Shown here: positions 1 through 8,009 of the stretch, in pieces
How positions within the stretch are numbered: position 1 is the stretch's first letter
Layout: each line of letters starts with the position of its first letter
From: Hymenobacter aquaticus
GTDB lineage: Bacteria > Bacteroidota > Bacteroidia > Cytophagales > Hymenobacteraceae
DNA: 64,000 bases
Direction: 5' to 3'
NCBI RefSeq assembly: GCF_004765605.1
Contig: NZ_SRLC01000001.1
Coordinates: forward strand, 1,116,001 to 1,180,000
Made by a program: the position numbers and the translations under genes
The notes under the pieces: model-generated
Databases searched by the model: none
What the model was told of the DNA's origin: nothing
Seen by the model: the letters and a program-made list of their open reading frames with translations, nothing else

Positions 1-31
1 GCCGGCTCTGGGTACAGAACCGGCTTTTTAA
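1..31 (+). terminator. Rho-independent terminator at window edge
   Basis: Near-perfect inverted repeat with 10-bp arms, a 4-nt loop and one mismatch, followed by TTTTT on the plus strand. It would end a plus-strand gene lying left of the window and is probably also used by the convergent minus-strand DUF4199 gene. Confidence 0.6.
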
Positions 32-46
32 GGCTAATACCCGAGC

Positions 47-517
47 TTATTCAATGCCTTCGAGCGGCTTGTGGTCGGGGCTTTTGAAGTACTGCATGGC
101 AACCAGGGAGATAATCACGCCCGACATCACGCTTTGCAGCAGAATAGCCAGAAAGGCAATGGTAACGGACAGATCGAACCCGAACAGGTCGCGGGCCCGC
201 AGCTGGTCCATGATGGTGGGATTGAGCACGGTGTAAATCACGAAAAACAGCCCAAACGCTACCGACGCCACGATGGACGTGATAATGCCCGTGCCGAAGC
301 CGTGCAGGTAGGGCATCCGGTCGTGGCGCACGTGCTTGTAGTGCGAAATGGCCATGCAGATGCCGATGGCCAGCACCACGCCGTTGAGGAAGCTGAACTC
401 GACCCGGTCGGTGAGGTGCAGCAGCGAGGCCAGCAGGAAGTACAGAATCATTCCGCCAGCGGTGAAAAGACCATAGCGGAAACCGTTTCTTTCGGGGGTG
501 AGCGTGACGCTATTCAT
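47..517 (-). CDS. DUF4199-type integral membrane protein
   Basis: A 156-aa protein with four hydrophobic segments at about residues 14-34, 42-60, 77-98 and 118-142. The two-plus-two helix layout and length fit the DUF4199 family, which is widespread in Bacteroidota and of unknown function. There is no signal peptide, and the C-terminal 15 residues are polar and probably cytoplasmic. The start is the first ATG in frame. It stands alone, convergent with a gene left of the window and divergent from the ABC-F gene. The family assignment is from overall pattern rather than a catalytic motif. Confidence 0.72.
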   Translation of the reverse strand: MNSVTLTPERNGFRYGLFTAGGMILYFLLASLLHLTDRVEFSFLNGVVLAIGICMAISHYKHVRHDRMPYLHGFGTGIITSIVASVAFGLFFVIYTVLNPTIMDQLRARDLFGFDLSVTIAFLAILLQSVMSGVIISLVAMQYFKSPDHKPLEGIE

Positions 518-850
518 ATACAGGAAAGGGTAAAAGTGTATGATGAAGACCGCAAATGCTTCGGAACTGCAACCGCGCCGCCACTGTTCAACAAGCCCGG
601 CAGCCGGCGCTCTGAAGCACCCGCATTGAATATACTTGTTTCTGTGTAAGGATGTTGTGCGTCGATTCGTTTTTTCCGGCTCCTGCCCGCTTTTTCCGGC
701 CGCGGGGGACGGGCCCGGCGGCCGGGGAAGCTGCCTCTCTGCCCGCAGAATATTATGCCCCGCGCATTTTGTCTATTTTTGCTCTCCGATTGTCTTTTTC
801 ACCGGCCTTCCGGGCGGGTGTAGTTCTCGTTTCCTCGCTTTTTTCCGCAT
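518..850. other. Intergenic region without a gene
   Basis: 333 bp between divergent genes. No convincing reading frame. The only element seen is the -7 promoter hexamer-like site at 774-781 reading toward the ABC-F gene. Confidence 0.6.
774..781 (+). promoter_or_regulatory. Putative Bacteroidota -7 promoter element of the ABC-F gene
   Basis: TATTTTTG matches the phylum consensus TAnnTTTG. It lies 70 bp upstream of the ATG at 851. No clear -33 TTTG at the expected spacing, so support is partial. Confidence 0.4.
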
Positions 851-2473
851 ATGATCAGTACCTCCAACGTTAGCCTGCGCTACGGTAAGCGCATCCTGTT
901 CGAAGACGTAACCATTAAATTCCTGCCCGGCAACGTGTACGGCCTGATCGGGGCCAACGGGGCCGGCAAGTCGACCTTCCTGAAGATTCTCTCGGGCGAG
1001 ATTGAGCCCAACACCGGCTCGGTCGACATGCCCGCCGGGGCCCGCCTCTCGGTGCTGCGCCAGGATCAGTTTGCCTACGACCAGTACCCCGTGCTCCAGA
1101 CCGTAATTATGGGCCACACCAAGCTCTGGAAGGTGATGGAGGAGAAAGATGCCCTCTACGCCAAGCCGGACTTCTCCGACGCCGACGGCGAGCGGGCCGC
1201 CCAGCTCGAGGGCGAGTTTGCCGACCTCGAAGGCTGGAACGCTGACTACGAGGCCGCCGAGCTGCTCTCCGGCCTGGGCATCGGCGAAGACAAGCACTTC
1301 ACGCTGATGGGCGACCTGGGCGGCTCCGACAAAGTGCGGGTGCTGCTGGCCCAGGCCCTGTTCGGCAACCCCGACGTGCTGCTGCTCGACGAACCCACCA
1401 ACGGTCTCGACGCCGAAACCGTGCTCTGGCTGGAAAACTTCCTCGACTCGTTCCAGAACACGGTCATCGTGGTCAGCCACGACCGGCACTTCCTCGACGC
1501 GGTGTGTAACTACATGGCCGACCTGGACTTCTCCAAGATTACCATGTACCCCGGCAACTACTCGTTCTGGTACGAGAGCAGCCAGCTGGCCCTCAAGCAG
1601 CGCCAGGAAGTAAACAAGAAGACCGAGGACAAGCGCAAGGAGTTGGAAGAGTTCGTGCGCCGCTTCTCGGCCAACGCCTCCAAATCGAAGCAGGCTACTT
1701 CGCGCCAGAAGCTGCTGCAAAAGCTGACCCTGGAGGAAATCAAGCCCAGCTCGCGCAAGTACCCCTACATTGCCTTCAAGCCCGAGCGCGAAGCCGGCAA
1801 CCAGCTGCTCACGGTCGAGAACCTGAGCAAGGCGGTGGAAGGCCAGGTGGTGTTCCGCAACGTGTCTTTCTCGCTCGATAAGAAGGACAAGGTGGCTATC
1901 ATCAGCCGCGACGACCGGGCCGCTTCCCTCCTGTTCGACATCCTGTTTGAGCAGATCAAGGCCGACTCCGGCGACTTCAAGTGGGGCACGACCATCACGC
2001 CCTCGTACTTCCCCCGCGAAAACGCCGAGTTCTTCGATACCGACCTGAACCTGGTGGACTGGCTGCGGCAGTACTCGACCGAAAAGGACGAAAGCTTCAT
2101 CCGCGGCTTCCTGGGCCGCATGCTGTTCTCGGGCGAGGAGTCGCAGAAGAAAAGCAACGTGCTGAGCGGGGGCGAGAAAGTGCGCTGCATGCTCTCCAAG
2201 ATGATGATGGAAAGCGGCAACGTGCTGGTGCTCGACGACCCGACGAATCACCTCGACCTGGAAAGCATTACGGCCCTGAACAACTCCCTGCGCGACTTCC
2301 AGGGCACGCTGCTCTTCTCGTCGCACGACTTGCAGTTCGTGGAAACCGTGGCCAACCGCATTATCGAGCTCACGCCCGACGGCATCATCGACCGGCGCAT
2401 GACCTACGAGGAATACCTGGCCGACGACCAGATCAAAACCCTGCGCCAGCGCAAATACCAACTTGTGTCCTAA
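851..2473 (+). CDS. ABC-F family ATPase (YbiT-like) with one degenerate ATP site
   Basis: A 540-aa cytoplasmic protein of two ABC ATPase domains without membrane segments, the ABC-F plan. ABC-F proteins act on ribosomes, in translation control or antibiotic protection. NBD1 (about 1-250) has a canonical Walker A with Lys40 and Walker B with Asp180-Glu181, but an atypical signature, LGGSD at 156-160. A charged linker (about 245-300) follows. NBD2 has a canonical signature (LSGGE, 438-442), but its Walker A reads SRDDRAAS at 352-359, with Ala at the Lys position, and Walker B has Asp463 for the catalytic Glu. In a head-to-tail sandwich these changes all fall in the same composite site. Overall resemblance is to YbiT. 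It is followed 17 bp later by the outer membrane protein gene, probably on one transcript. Confidence 0.88.
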   Translation: MISTSNVSLRYGKRILFEDVTIKFLPGNVYGLIGANGAGKSTFLKILSGEIEPNTGSVDMPAGARLSVLRQDQFAYDQYPVLQTVIMGHTKLWKVMEEKDALYAKPDFSDADGERAAQLEGEFADLEGWNADYEAAELLSGLGIGEDKHFTLMGDLGGSDKVRVLLAQALFGNPDVLLLDEPTNGLDAETVLWLENFLDSFQNTVIVVSHDRHFLDAVCNYMADLDFSKITMYPGNYSFWYESSQLALKQRQEVNKKTEDKRKELEEFVRRFSANASKSKQATSRQKLLQKLTLEEIKPSSRKYPYIAFKPEREAGNQLLTVENLSKAVEGQVVFRNVSFSLDKKDKVAIISRDDRAASLLFDILFEQIKADSGDFKWGTTITPSYFPRENAEFFDTDLNLVDWLRQYSTEKDESFIRGFLGRMLFSGEESQKKSNVLSGGEKVRCMLSKMMMESGNVLVLDDPTNHLDLESITALNNSLRDFQGTLLFSSHDLQFVETVANRIIELTPDGIIDRRMTYEEYLADDQIKTLRQRKYQLVS

Positions 2474-2490
2474 CTGCGTTATCTTCTTCT

Positions 2491-3318
2491 ATGAAAAGAC
2501 TCCTGATTGTGGTGGCCCTGGGGGGCGCGGTGCTGGGACTAACGCCCGCCGCGCACGCCCAGACGGATACTACCCGTACCACCGCGAAGCCGCAGCTGAA
2601 CACGGCCCCGCCCGGCGCCAAGCCCCAGCTGAACACGGCCCCGCCCGGCACCACCGCGCCCCGCCCGACGCAGCAGCCCACCGAGCGGCCGGCCGTGCCG
2701 GTGCCGGCTCCGCCGCCCGTGAACGAGCCCCTGCCCCCGGCCCGGCCCAGCACCAGCTCGCCCTCGGGCCTGGAGTTTCCGGCCGGTAGCCGGGCCTCGG
2801 AGCAGCCTAAGCCAATTCGCAAGTTTTTCCTGTACTCCAACTTCGGCCTGGGCTACAACTCCAACGGCGACGTGAGTCAGTTCAACCTGAGCCTGGCCCC
2901 GGCCATCGGCTACCGCGTCACCGACCGGTTTTCCATCGGGCCCGGCATTTCGTACTCCTACACCAACTACGGGTTTTCGCAGTACTTGCAGCAGCGGGGC
3001 TACCCCAAGAACATCACGTCCAATAACCTGGGTGGGAAGGTGTTTGCCCAGTACATGCTGCTCCAGGACATTGGCATTTTCCTGCACGCCGAGTACGAAG
3101 TAACCCGCGCCGAGTACCCCGACGTGGACGCCTCCGGCACCCAGCTCATTACGCGCAGCACCATCGTGCAGACGCCCTTGGCCGGGGCCGGCTACCGGCA
3201 GCAGCTCGGCGAGCGGGCCGCGGCCGACATCAGCCTGCTCTACAACTTCAACGACGGCATCAACGACATCTACGGGCAGCCCGTGATTCGCTTCAGCTTC
3301 CTGTTCGATTTGAAGTAA
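2491..3318 (+). CDS. Secreted outer-membrane beta-barrel-type protein with proline-rich linker
   Basis: A 275-aa protein with a signal peptide (residues 1-23, ending AHA). A low-complexity Pro/Thr/Ala segment to about residue 100 includes two tandem copies of KPQLNTAPPG. The C-terminal 170 residues have alternating polar/aromatic strands (FFLYSNFGLGYNSNGD, FSIGPGISYSYTNY) and end FSFLFDLK, typical of small porin-like barrels. The start was placed at 2491 because the signal peptide begins there and the frame upstream only overlaps the ABC-F gene. Role unknown; probably outer membrane. It ends at a strong terminator. Confidence 0.78.
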   Translation: MKRLLIVVALGGAVLGLTPAAHAQTDTTRTTAKPQLNTAPPGAKPQLNTAPPGTTAPRPTQQPTERPAVPVPAPPPVNEPLPPARPSTSSPSGLEFPAGSRASEQPKPIRKFFLYSNFGLGYNSNGDVSQFNLSLAPAIGYRVTDRFSIGPGISYSYTNYGFSQYLQQRGYPKNITSNNLGGKVFAQYMLLQDIGIFLHAEYEVTRAEYPDVDASGTQLITRSTIVQTPLAGAGYRQQLGERAAADISLLYNFNDGINDIYGQPVIRFSFLFDLK

Positions 3319-3337
3319 AAGGCACCGCTCAGCGCAT

Positions 3338-3378
3338 AAAAAAGCGGCTCTCCCGTTGGGGAGAGCCGCTTTTTTGTT
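3338..3378 (+). terminator. Rho-independent terminator
   Basis: AAAGCGGCTCTCCC and its complement around a short loop, followed by a T-rich tail. A-rich left flank makes it work in both directions, between convergent genes. Confidence 0.88.
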
Positions 3379-3405
3379 TTTCAGACTAAAGAAAGAGGCG
3401 GGGAG

Positions 3406-3576
3406 TTAGACTACCCGGCCGCCCCGGATAACACGCAGCAGGATGGCAATGATGGCAATTACCAGCAGAACGTGAATCAGGTTGTTGCCCGCCATGCCTG
3501 CGCCGAGTACGCCGAAAAAGCCCAGGGCCCAGATGATGATCAGAATGACGGCGATGATATACAGCAGATTTCCCAT
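3406..3576 (-). CDS. lmo0937-family small membrane protein
   Basis: A 56-aa protein starting MGNLLYIIAVILIIIWALGF, with two hydrophobic segments (3-22 and 32-48) separated by a Gly-rich turn and a basic C-terminus. This is the layout of the lmo0937 family (DUF5670) of small stress-associated membrane proteins of unknown function. The start at 3576 is preferred over an in-frame ATG 17 codons upstream because the extra residues are phenylalanine/proline-rich and unlike the family. Confidence 0.75.
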   Translation of the reverse strand: MGNLLYIIAVILIIIWALGFFGVLGAGMAGNNLIHVLLVIAIIAILLRVIRGGRVV

Positions 3577-3863
3577 GGTGGTGGTGGTTGGAATGGAAGG
3601 AAGTGGAAAGAAGAAGGAAGAAAACAAATCAGCGGCGTGGCGGTTTTACAAAGTTGCAAATTGCCAGTAGGGTGATTTGCGGATTTGTACGCGGGGCCTT
3701 GCAAAAGGATATATTGGGTTTAAAAAATTTAATTATCCGTGGTTTAGCTCAACGATTAAAACCGCTTTTCCAGCCAACTGGCGCACTATTTATCTGGTGC
3801 AGTTTTTTTAGCAATTGCTCCCCGCGCGGCACTTCCGGGCTTGGGCTGGCCGGTATTTCAGGT
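3577..3863. other. Intergenic, A+T-rich patch
   Basis: No gene seen. About 3700-3820 is much richer in A+T than the surroundings and holds a weak inverted repeat followed by a T run near 3800-3810. Probably divergent promoter DNA. Confidence 0.5.
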
Positions 3864-3871
3864 TAGCTTTG
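3841..3871 (+). promoter_or_regulatory. Promoter of the hydroxyacyl-CoA dehydrogenase gene
   Basis: TTG at 3841-3843, a 20-bp spacer and TAGCTTTG at 3864-3871 match the Bacteroidota sigma-A pattern (TTTG, 17-23 bp, TAnnTTTG). The start codon follows 75 bp later. Confidence 0.6.
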
Positions 3872-3945
3872 CGGGCCGTACGCGGGGTTTGGCCGCCGCC
3901 ACCGGCACGCGCTTTTTCTCTCCCACCCTCCTTTTCCGCTTTCGC

Positions 3946-4836
3946 ATGATGAATGTCGCCGTTATTGGCTCGGGCACCATGGGCAATGGTATTGCCCACG
4001 TATTTGCCCAGCATGGTTTCCCGGTTTCGTTAATTGATATCAGCCAGCCGGCCCTGGACAAGGCGCTGGGCACGATTGGCAAAAACCTGGACCGGCAGGT
4101 GGCCAAGGGCAGCCTGAGCGAAGACGACAAAGCGGCCACCCTGGGCCGCATTACCACCTTCACCAGCATTGCCGAGGGCGTGCGCGGCGTGGAGCTGGTA
4201 GTGGAAGCCGCCACCGAAAACGTGGACCTCAAGCTGCAGATCTTCCGCGACCTGGACCAGCACGCGCCCGAGGGTGCCATTCTGGCCTCCAATACGTCCT
4301 CGATTTCCATTACTAAGATTGCGGCCGTCACCAAGCGGGCCGACAAGGTCATTGGCATGCACTTCATGAACCCGGTGCCGGTGATGAAGCTCGTGGAGGT
4401 GATTCGGGGCTACGCTACCTCCGATGAGGTGACGAGCCGCATCATGGAGATTTCGCGGCAGCTGGGCAAAACCCCGACCGAGGTAAACGACTACCCCGGC
4501 TTCGTGGCCAACCGCATCCTGATGCCGATGATCAACGAGGCCATCATCACCCTGTTTGAGGGCGTGGCCGGCGTGGAGGAAATCGACACGGTAATGAAGC
4601 TGGGCATGGCCCACCCGATGGGTCCGCTGCAACTGGCCGACTTTATCGGCCTGGACGTGTGCCTGGCCATCCTCCGGGTGCTGCACGAGGGCCTGGGCAA
4701 CCCCAAATACGCCCCCTGCCCGCTGCTGGTGAACATGGTAATGGCCGGCCGCCTGGGCGTGAAGTCGGGCGAAGGATTCTATAGCTGGGGCCACGGCACC
4801 AAGGACCTGATTGTGGCCGACCGGTTCAAGAAGTAA
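3946..4836 (+). CDS. 3-hydroxybutyryl-CoA dehydrogenase
   Basis: A 296-aa soluble enzyme that oxidises or reduces 3-hydroxyacyl-CoA with NAD(P) in fatty-acid or butyrate-type metabolism. The N-terminus carries the Rossmann motif GSGTMG (residues 8-14). NTSSIS and HFMNPVPVMKLVEV contain the family's substrate-loop and catalytic His region. The helical C-terminal domain includes ANRILMPMINEA and GMAHPMGPLQLADFIGLD, and the length is standard. Start is the ATG at 3946 (3949 also possible); the longer frame upstream contains the promoter. Single gene, with promoter and terminator visible. Close relatives are called hbd or paaH; substrate is inferred. Confidence 0.92.
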   Translation: MMNVAVIGSGTMGNGIAHVFAQHGFPVSLIDISQPALDKALGTIGKNLDRQVAKGSLSEDDKAATLGRITTFTSIAEGVRGVELVVEAATENVDLKLQIFRDLDQHAPEGAILASNTSSISITKIAAVTKRADKVIGMHFMNPVPVMKLVEVIRGYATSDEVTSRIMEISRQLGKTPTEVNDYPGFVANRILMPMINEAIITLFEGVAGVEEIDTVMKLGMAHPMGPLQLADFIGLDVCLAILRVLHEGLGNPKYAPCPLLVNMVMAGRLGVKSGEGFYSWGHGTKDLIVADRFKK

Positions 4837-4840
4837 GCCC

Positions 4841-4868
4841 GTAGCGCGAACGGTGTAGTCCGCGCTAC
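4841..4868. repeat. Short dispersed repeat, copy 1
   Basis: Inverted repeat with 11-bp arms (one mismatch) and a GGTGTA loop, five bases after the dehydrogenase stop codon. 17 bases (4843-4859, AGCGCGAACGGTGTAGT) recur exactly at 11251-11267, also just after a stop codon. Confidence 0.6.
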
Positions 4869-4875
4869 GAGCAAA

Positions 4876-4915
4876 CAAAGCCCTTCCCGCCAACTCGGGG
4901 AGGGCTTTTGCTTTG
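4876..4915 (+). terminator. Rho-independent terminator
   Basis: AAAGCCCTTCCCG pairs with CGGGGAGGGCTTT (one wobble) and is followed by a T-rich stretch. Confidence 0.75.
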
Positions 4916-4926
4916 CAGGTTAGGCT

Positions 4927-5195
4927 CCGCTTCGAGAAGCGGTAGGCTGCACCACCGCCAAAACCCCTTCGCTTCGAGAAGCGGCAGGCTGCGTATAGTT
5001 AGGAATGCTCCCGCTTCGAGAAGCGGGCACCTGCGCATGTTCCAAAATGCCCCCGCTTCGAGAAGCGGGGCGCTGCACGTATTTCGAAAATCCTCCGCTT
5101 CTCGAAGCAGGGGGCTTTCACAGGTAGTGGAGCCCGCCGCTTCTCGAAGCGGGCCGTTTCCGGCCCTGTTTCCCCCCTGCGCTTCGAGCAGTGCG
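4927..5195. repeat. Seven palindromic units at an exact 42-bp period
   Basis: Core CCGCTTCGAGAAGCGG, a perfect inverted repeat around GA. Unit centres fall at 4934.5, 4976.5, 5018.5, 5060.5, 5102.5, 5144.5 and 5186.5, exactly 42 bp apart. The fourth has 20-bp symmetry (5051-5070). Units 5 and 6 carry TC at the centre, the inverted orientation; unit 7 is degenerate. Sequences between cores differ, except for a CTGC shortly after the first four. Both strands stay open because 42 is a multiple of three, but neither frame has a credible start. Function unknown. Confidence 0.85.
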
Positions 5196-5276
5196 CAATA
5201 GTGCCGGGCGTGAAACCTTCGGGGCTGAAATTCGCTTATAGAGTATTGCGTATTTGATTTGGACTTTAGACATAGT

Positions 5277-5819
5277 ATGATGGAACAAGCCACATTTGGC
5301 GGCGGCTGCTTTTGGTGCACCGAGGCCGTATTTCAGAACTTGAACGGGGTGCAGAAAGTGGTGTCGGGCTACACGGGCGGGCGCATTGCCAACCCGACGT
5401 ATAAGGAAGTATGCAGCGGCCTGACCGGCCACAACGAGGTTATTCAGGTTACCTACGACCCGCAGGTTATCAGCTACGAGGAGCTGCTGGAGGTATTCTG
5501 GAAAACCCACGACCCGACCACCCTCAACCAGCAGGGCAACGACGTGGGCACCCAGTACCGCTCGGGCATTTATTTCCACAACGAGGAGCAGCAGCGCCTG
5601 GCCGAGCAGTACAAGCAGAAGCTGACCGAGGCCAACGCCTTCGACCGGCCCATCACGACGGAAATCGTGCCTCTGAAAGTGTTCTACCCCGCCGAGGATT
5701 ACCACCAGAACTACTACAACCTGAACGGCTCGCAGCCCTACTGCCAGTTCGTGGTCAAGAGCAAGGTCGACAAGGTGAAAGCCGTGTTTGGCGACAAGCT
5801 GAAGAAGTCGGTAGCGTAG
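5277..5819 (+). CDS. msrA: Peptide-methionine (S)-S-oxide reductase MsrA
   Basis: A 180-aa cytoplasmic repair enzyme that reduces methionine-S-sulfoxide in proteins. The catalytic motif GCFWC lies at the N-terminus (nucleophile Cys11), followed by VFQNLNGVQKVVSGYTGG. FWKTHDPTTLNQQGNDVGTQYRSGI and AEDYHQNYY are the conserved substrate-pocket segments. No MsrB domain is fused and no signal peptide is present. Start at ATG 5277, with a second ATG immediately after; the longer frame upstream adds MDFRHS only. The 42-bp hairpin array lies directly upstream. Confidence 0.95.
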   Translation: MMEQATFGGGCFWCTEAVFQNLNGVQKVVSGYTGGRIANPTYKEVCSGLTGHNEVIQVTYDPQVISYEELLEVFWKTHDPTTLNQQGNDVGTQYRSGIYFHNEEQQRLAEQYKQKLTEANAFDRPITTEIVPLKVFYPAEDYHQNYYNLNGSQPYCQFVVKSKVDKVKAVFGDKLKKSVA

Positions 5820-5831
5820 CGCTACCCGGCA

Positions 5832-5881
5832 CTCAGAAACAGAAAAAGCACGGCCTGCGCCGTGCTTTTTCTGTTTCTGAG
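5832..5881. terminator. Bidirectional terminator between msrA and dapD
   Basis: Perfect 23-bp arms around a 4-nt loop. Each arm carries an A5 or T5 run, so the structure serves both convergent genes. Confidence 0.9.
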
Positions 5882-5940
5882 TAGCTCCCGGTTGCCGCGC
5901 GGGGCCCGATTGTGCCCGAGCGGCAGCCGGAACGTAGCCG

Positions 5941-6759
5941 CTACACGGCCACGTTATGCTCGCGCAGCGTGTCGTTGAGCGAGGTTTTGAGGTCGGTGCT
6001 GGCTTTGCGCTGGCCGATAATCAGGGCGCAGGGCACGTGGTACTCGCCGGCGGCAAACTGCTTGGCGTAGGAGCCGGGAATGACCACCGAGCGGGCCGGC
6101 ACGTAGCCTTTGTACTCCTTGGGCTCGGGGCCCGTCACGTCGATGATCTTGGTGCTGCCGGTGATGGTTACGCCGGCCCCGATAACGGCTTCCTTGCCGA
6201 TGTGGCAGCCTTCGACCAGAATGCTGCGCGAGCCAATGAAGGCCCCGTCCTCGACGATAACCGGCGCGGCCTGCACCGGCTCCAGCACGCCGCCGATGCC
6301 CACGCCCCCGCTCAGGTGCACACCGGCCCCGATCTGGGCGCAGGAGCCCACCGTGGCCCAGGTATCCACCATCGTGCCCTCGCCGACCCAGGCGCCGATG
6401 TTCACGTAGCTGGGCATCATGATAACGCCCGCGGCCAGATAGGCCCCGTAGCGGGCCACGGCCGGCGGCACCACCCGCACGCCCTGGCCGGCGTAGTCGG
6501 TTTTGAGGCGCATTTTGTCGCGGAACTCAAACGGGCCCACCTCGATGGTTTCCATCTGCTGGACGGGGAAATACAGAATAACGGCCTTTTTCACCCAGTC
6601 ATTCACCTGCCACTGGCCGTCGGCGGTGGGCTCGGCCACGCGCAGGCGGCCTTTGTCCAGCTCTTCGATGATGTGGTGAATAGCGTCGGTGGTAGCGGTT
6701 TGCTGCAACAGGGAACGGTCGTCCCAGGCGGCTTCTATCAGGGTGCGGAGCTCAGTCAT
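5941..6759 (-). CDS. dapD: 2,3,4,5-tetrahydropyridine-2,6-dicarboxylate N-succinyltransferase
   Basis: A 272-aa cytoplasmic acyltransferase of the succinylase branch of lysine/diaminopimelate synthesis. The N-terminal helical part (1-100) is followed by a left-handed beta-helix of hexapeptide repeats (about 105-235). Diagnostic stretches are PSYVNIGAWVGEGTMVDTWA and the SGGVGIGGVLEP loop. Length is the family standard. A promoter element lies about 30 bp upstream. The gene stands alone. Confidence 0.95.
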   Translation of the reverse strand: MTELRTLIEAAWDDRSLLQQTATTDAIHHIIEELDKGRLRVAEPTADGQWQVNDWVKKAVILYFPVQQMETIEVGPFEFRDKMRLKTDYAGQGVRVVPPAVARYGAYLAAGVIMMPSYVNIGAWVGEGTMVDTWATVGSCAQIGAGVHLSGGVGIGGVLEPVQAAPVIVEDGAFIGSRSILVEGCHIGKEAVIGAGVTITGSTKIIDVTGPEPKEYKGYVPARSVVIPGSYAKQFAAGEYHVPCALIIGQRKASTDLKTSLNDTLREHNVAV

Positions 6760-6787
6760 GCGAATTGGTTGTAAAAATTGATTGGTG

Positions 6788-6795
6788 CAAAACTA
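6788..6795 (-). promoter_or_regulatory. -7 element of the dapD promoter
   Basis: Minus-strand TAGTTTTG, an exact TAnnTTTG match, 29 bp upstream of the dapD ATG. Confidence 0.55.
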
Positions 6796-6813
6796 GCATC
6801 TTTGGCCGCAACG

Positions 6814-7962
6814 ATGCAGCCGACTATTTTTCTCTTAGCGTCCGTGCTGAAGCCGCTGGACGACACGCGCATGTACGGCAAGTTTGGCCGCACGCTGGCG
6901 GGCCGCCCCGGCCACGTGGTGCACATTGCCGGCCGCCGGGCCGCCGCGCCCACCGATGCGCCGGCCAATCTGCGGTTTCACGCCCTGCTGCACGGCTCGC
7001 GCCTGAGCTGGCAGCGGCTGGCGGCCCAGTGGCGCTACTGGCGCCTGCTGCGGCGGCTGCGGCCCCACGTGGTGCTGGTACACGCCCCCGAGCTGCTGCC
7101 CCTCACCCTGCTCTGGAAGCTGCTGGGCGGCGGGCGGCAGCGGCAGTTTCTCTACGACGTGCGCGAAAACTACGCGCTGAACATCCGCACCCAGCACGTG
7201 TACCCGGCCTGGCTGCGGGGGCTGCTGGCCCGGCTGGTGCGCGGCCTCGAAAGCCGGGCCGCCGGGCAGGCGGCCGGTCTTATTCTGGCGGAGCGCAGCT
7301 ACGCCGAGGAGCTACCCTTCGTGCTGCCGGCCCGCACGGTGGTGCTGGAGAACAAGTTTCAGCCCCCGGCCGGCGCAGCGGCCCCGCCCCGGCCCCGCGG
7401 GCTGCCGGCCCCGGATGAGCCCCTGCGGCTGCTGTATTCCGGCACGTTGTCGGAGCTTAATGGCGTGTTCGACGCGCTGGACTTTACGGCCCGGCTGCGG
7501 CAGCACTGGCCCCGGGTGCACCTCACCCTCATCGGGTTCTGCCAGCGCCCCGAGCAGCTGAGCCTACTGCGGGCGGCCGTGGCCGCGGCCCGGGGCAGCG
7601 TCACGCTCATCGGCGGCGACACGCTGGTGCCCCACGCCCGCATCGTGGCCGAAATCGAGCGGAGCCACCTGGGCCTGCTGCCCTACCGCTCCCACGAAAG
7701 CACCTGGCGCTGCGTGCCCACCAAGCTGTTTGAGTACCTGGCCAACGGCCTGCCCGTGCTGATTCCGGCCAATGCCTACTGGCAGCCCATCGTGGCCCGG
7801 CACGGGGCCGGGCTGGTGGTGGCCTTCGATGCAACGTTTGATCCGGCGGCGTTTGTTGGGCAGCTCCGGGCCAGCTGCTTTTACCCCGGGGGCATTCCGT
7901 CCGACGCCTTTTGGCAGTCGGAGGCCGTAAAATTGTGGCAGCTGCTGGATAGTATCCGGTAA
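6814..7962 (+). CDS. GT-B fold glycosyltransferase (GT4-like)
   Basis: A 382-aa protein with an N-terminal Rossmann-like half beginning MQPTIFLLASVLKPLDDTRM and a C-terminal half holding LRLLYSGTLSELNGVFDALD and KLFEYLANGLPVLIPANAYW. The latter is the nucleotide-sugar binding E-x7-E-type region of GT4 enzymes. No signal or membrane segment, so probably peripheral and cytoplasmic. Substrate unknown. The start at 6814 is chosen because an upstream ATG (6778) gives 12 residues overlapping the dapD promoter. It is divergent from dapD and followed by fabH. Confidence 0.82.
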   Translation: MQPTIFLLASVLKPLDDTRMYGKFGRTLAGRPGHVVHIAGRRAAAPTDAPANLRFHALLHGSRLSWQRLAAQWRYWRLLRRLRPHVVLVHAPELLPLTLLWKLLGGGRQRQFLYDVRENYALNIRTQHVYPAWLRGLLARLVRGLESRAAGQAAGLILAERSYAEELPFVLPARTVVLENKFQPPAGAAAPPRPRGLPAPDEPLRLLYSGTLSELNGVFDALDFTARLRQHWPRVHLTLIGFCQRPEQLSLLRAAVAAARGSVTLIGGDTLVPHARIVAEIERSHLGLLPYRSHESTWRCVPTKLFEYLANGLPVLIPANAYWQPIVARHGAGLVVAFDATFDPAAFVGQLRASCFYPGGIPSDAFWQSEAVKLWQLLDSIR

Positions 7963-8009
7963 CTGCCGACCTTTGCCGGCCGTTAACGGCAATGAGCGCC
8001 TGATTTCCC

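Noticed and set aside
773..2461. 562-aa minus-strand reading frame antisense to the ABC-F gene
   Set aside because: Rich in His, Val, Gln and Leu in the way of antisense frames of G+C-rich genes; the plus strand encodes a clear ABC-F protein.
4927..5195. CRISPR array
   Set aside because: The conserved core is only about 16-20 bp, some units are inverted, spacers are not distinct from flanks and no cas genes are near.
4908..5320. Reading frames on both strands with 14-residue repeats in the 42-bp array
   Set aside because: Open because the period is a multiple of three. The plus frame starts at TTG inside a terminator and the minus frame starts inside msrA; no export or fold signs.
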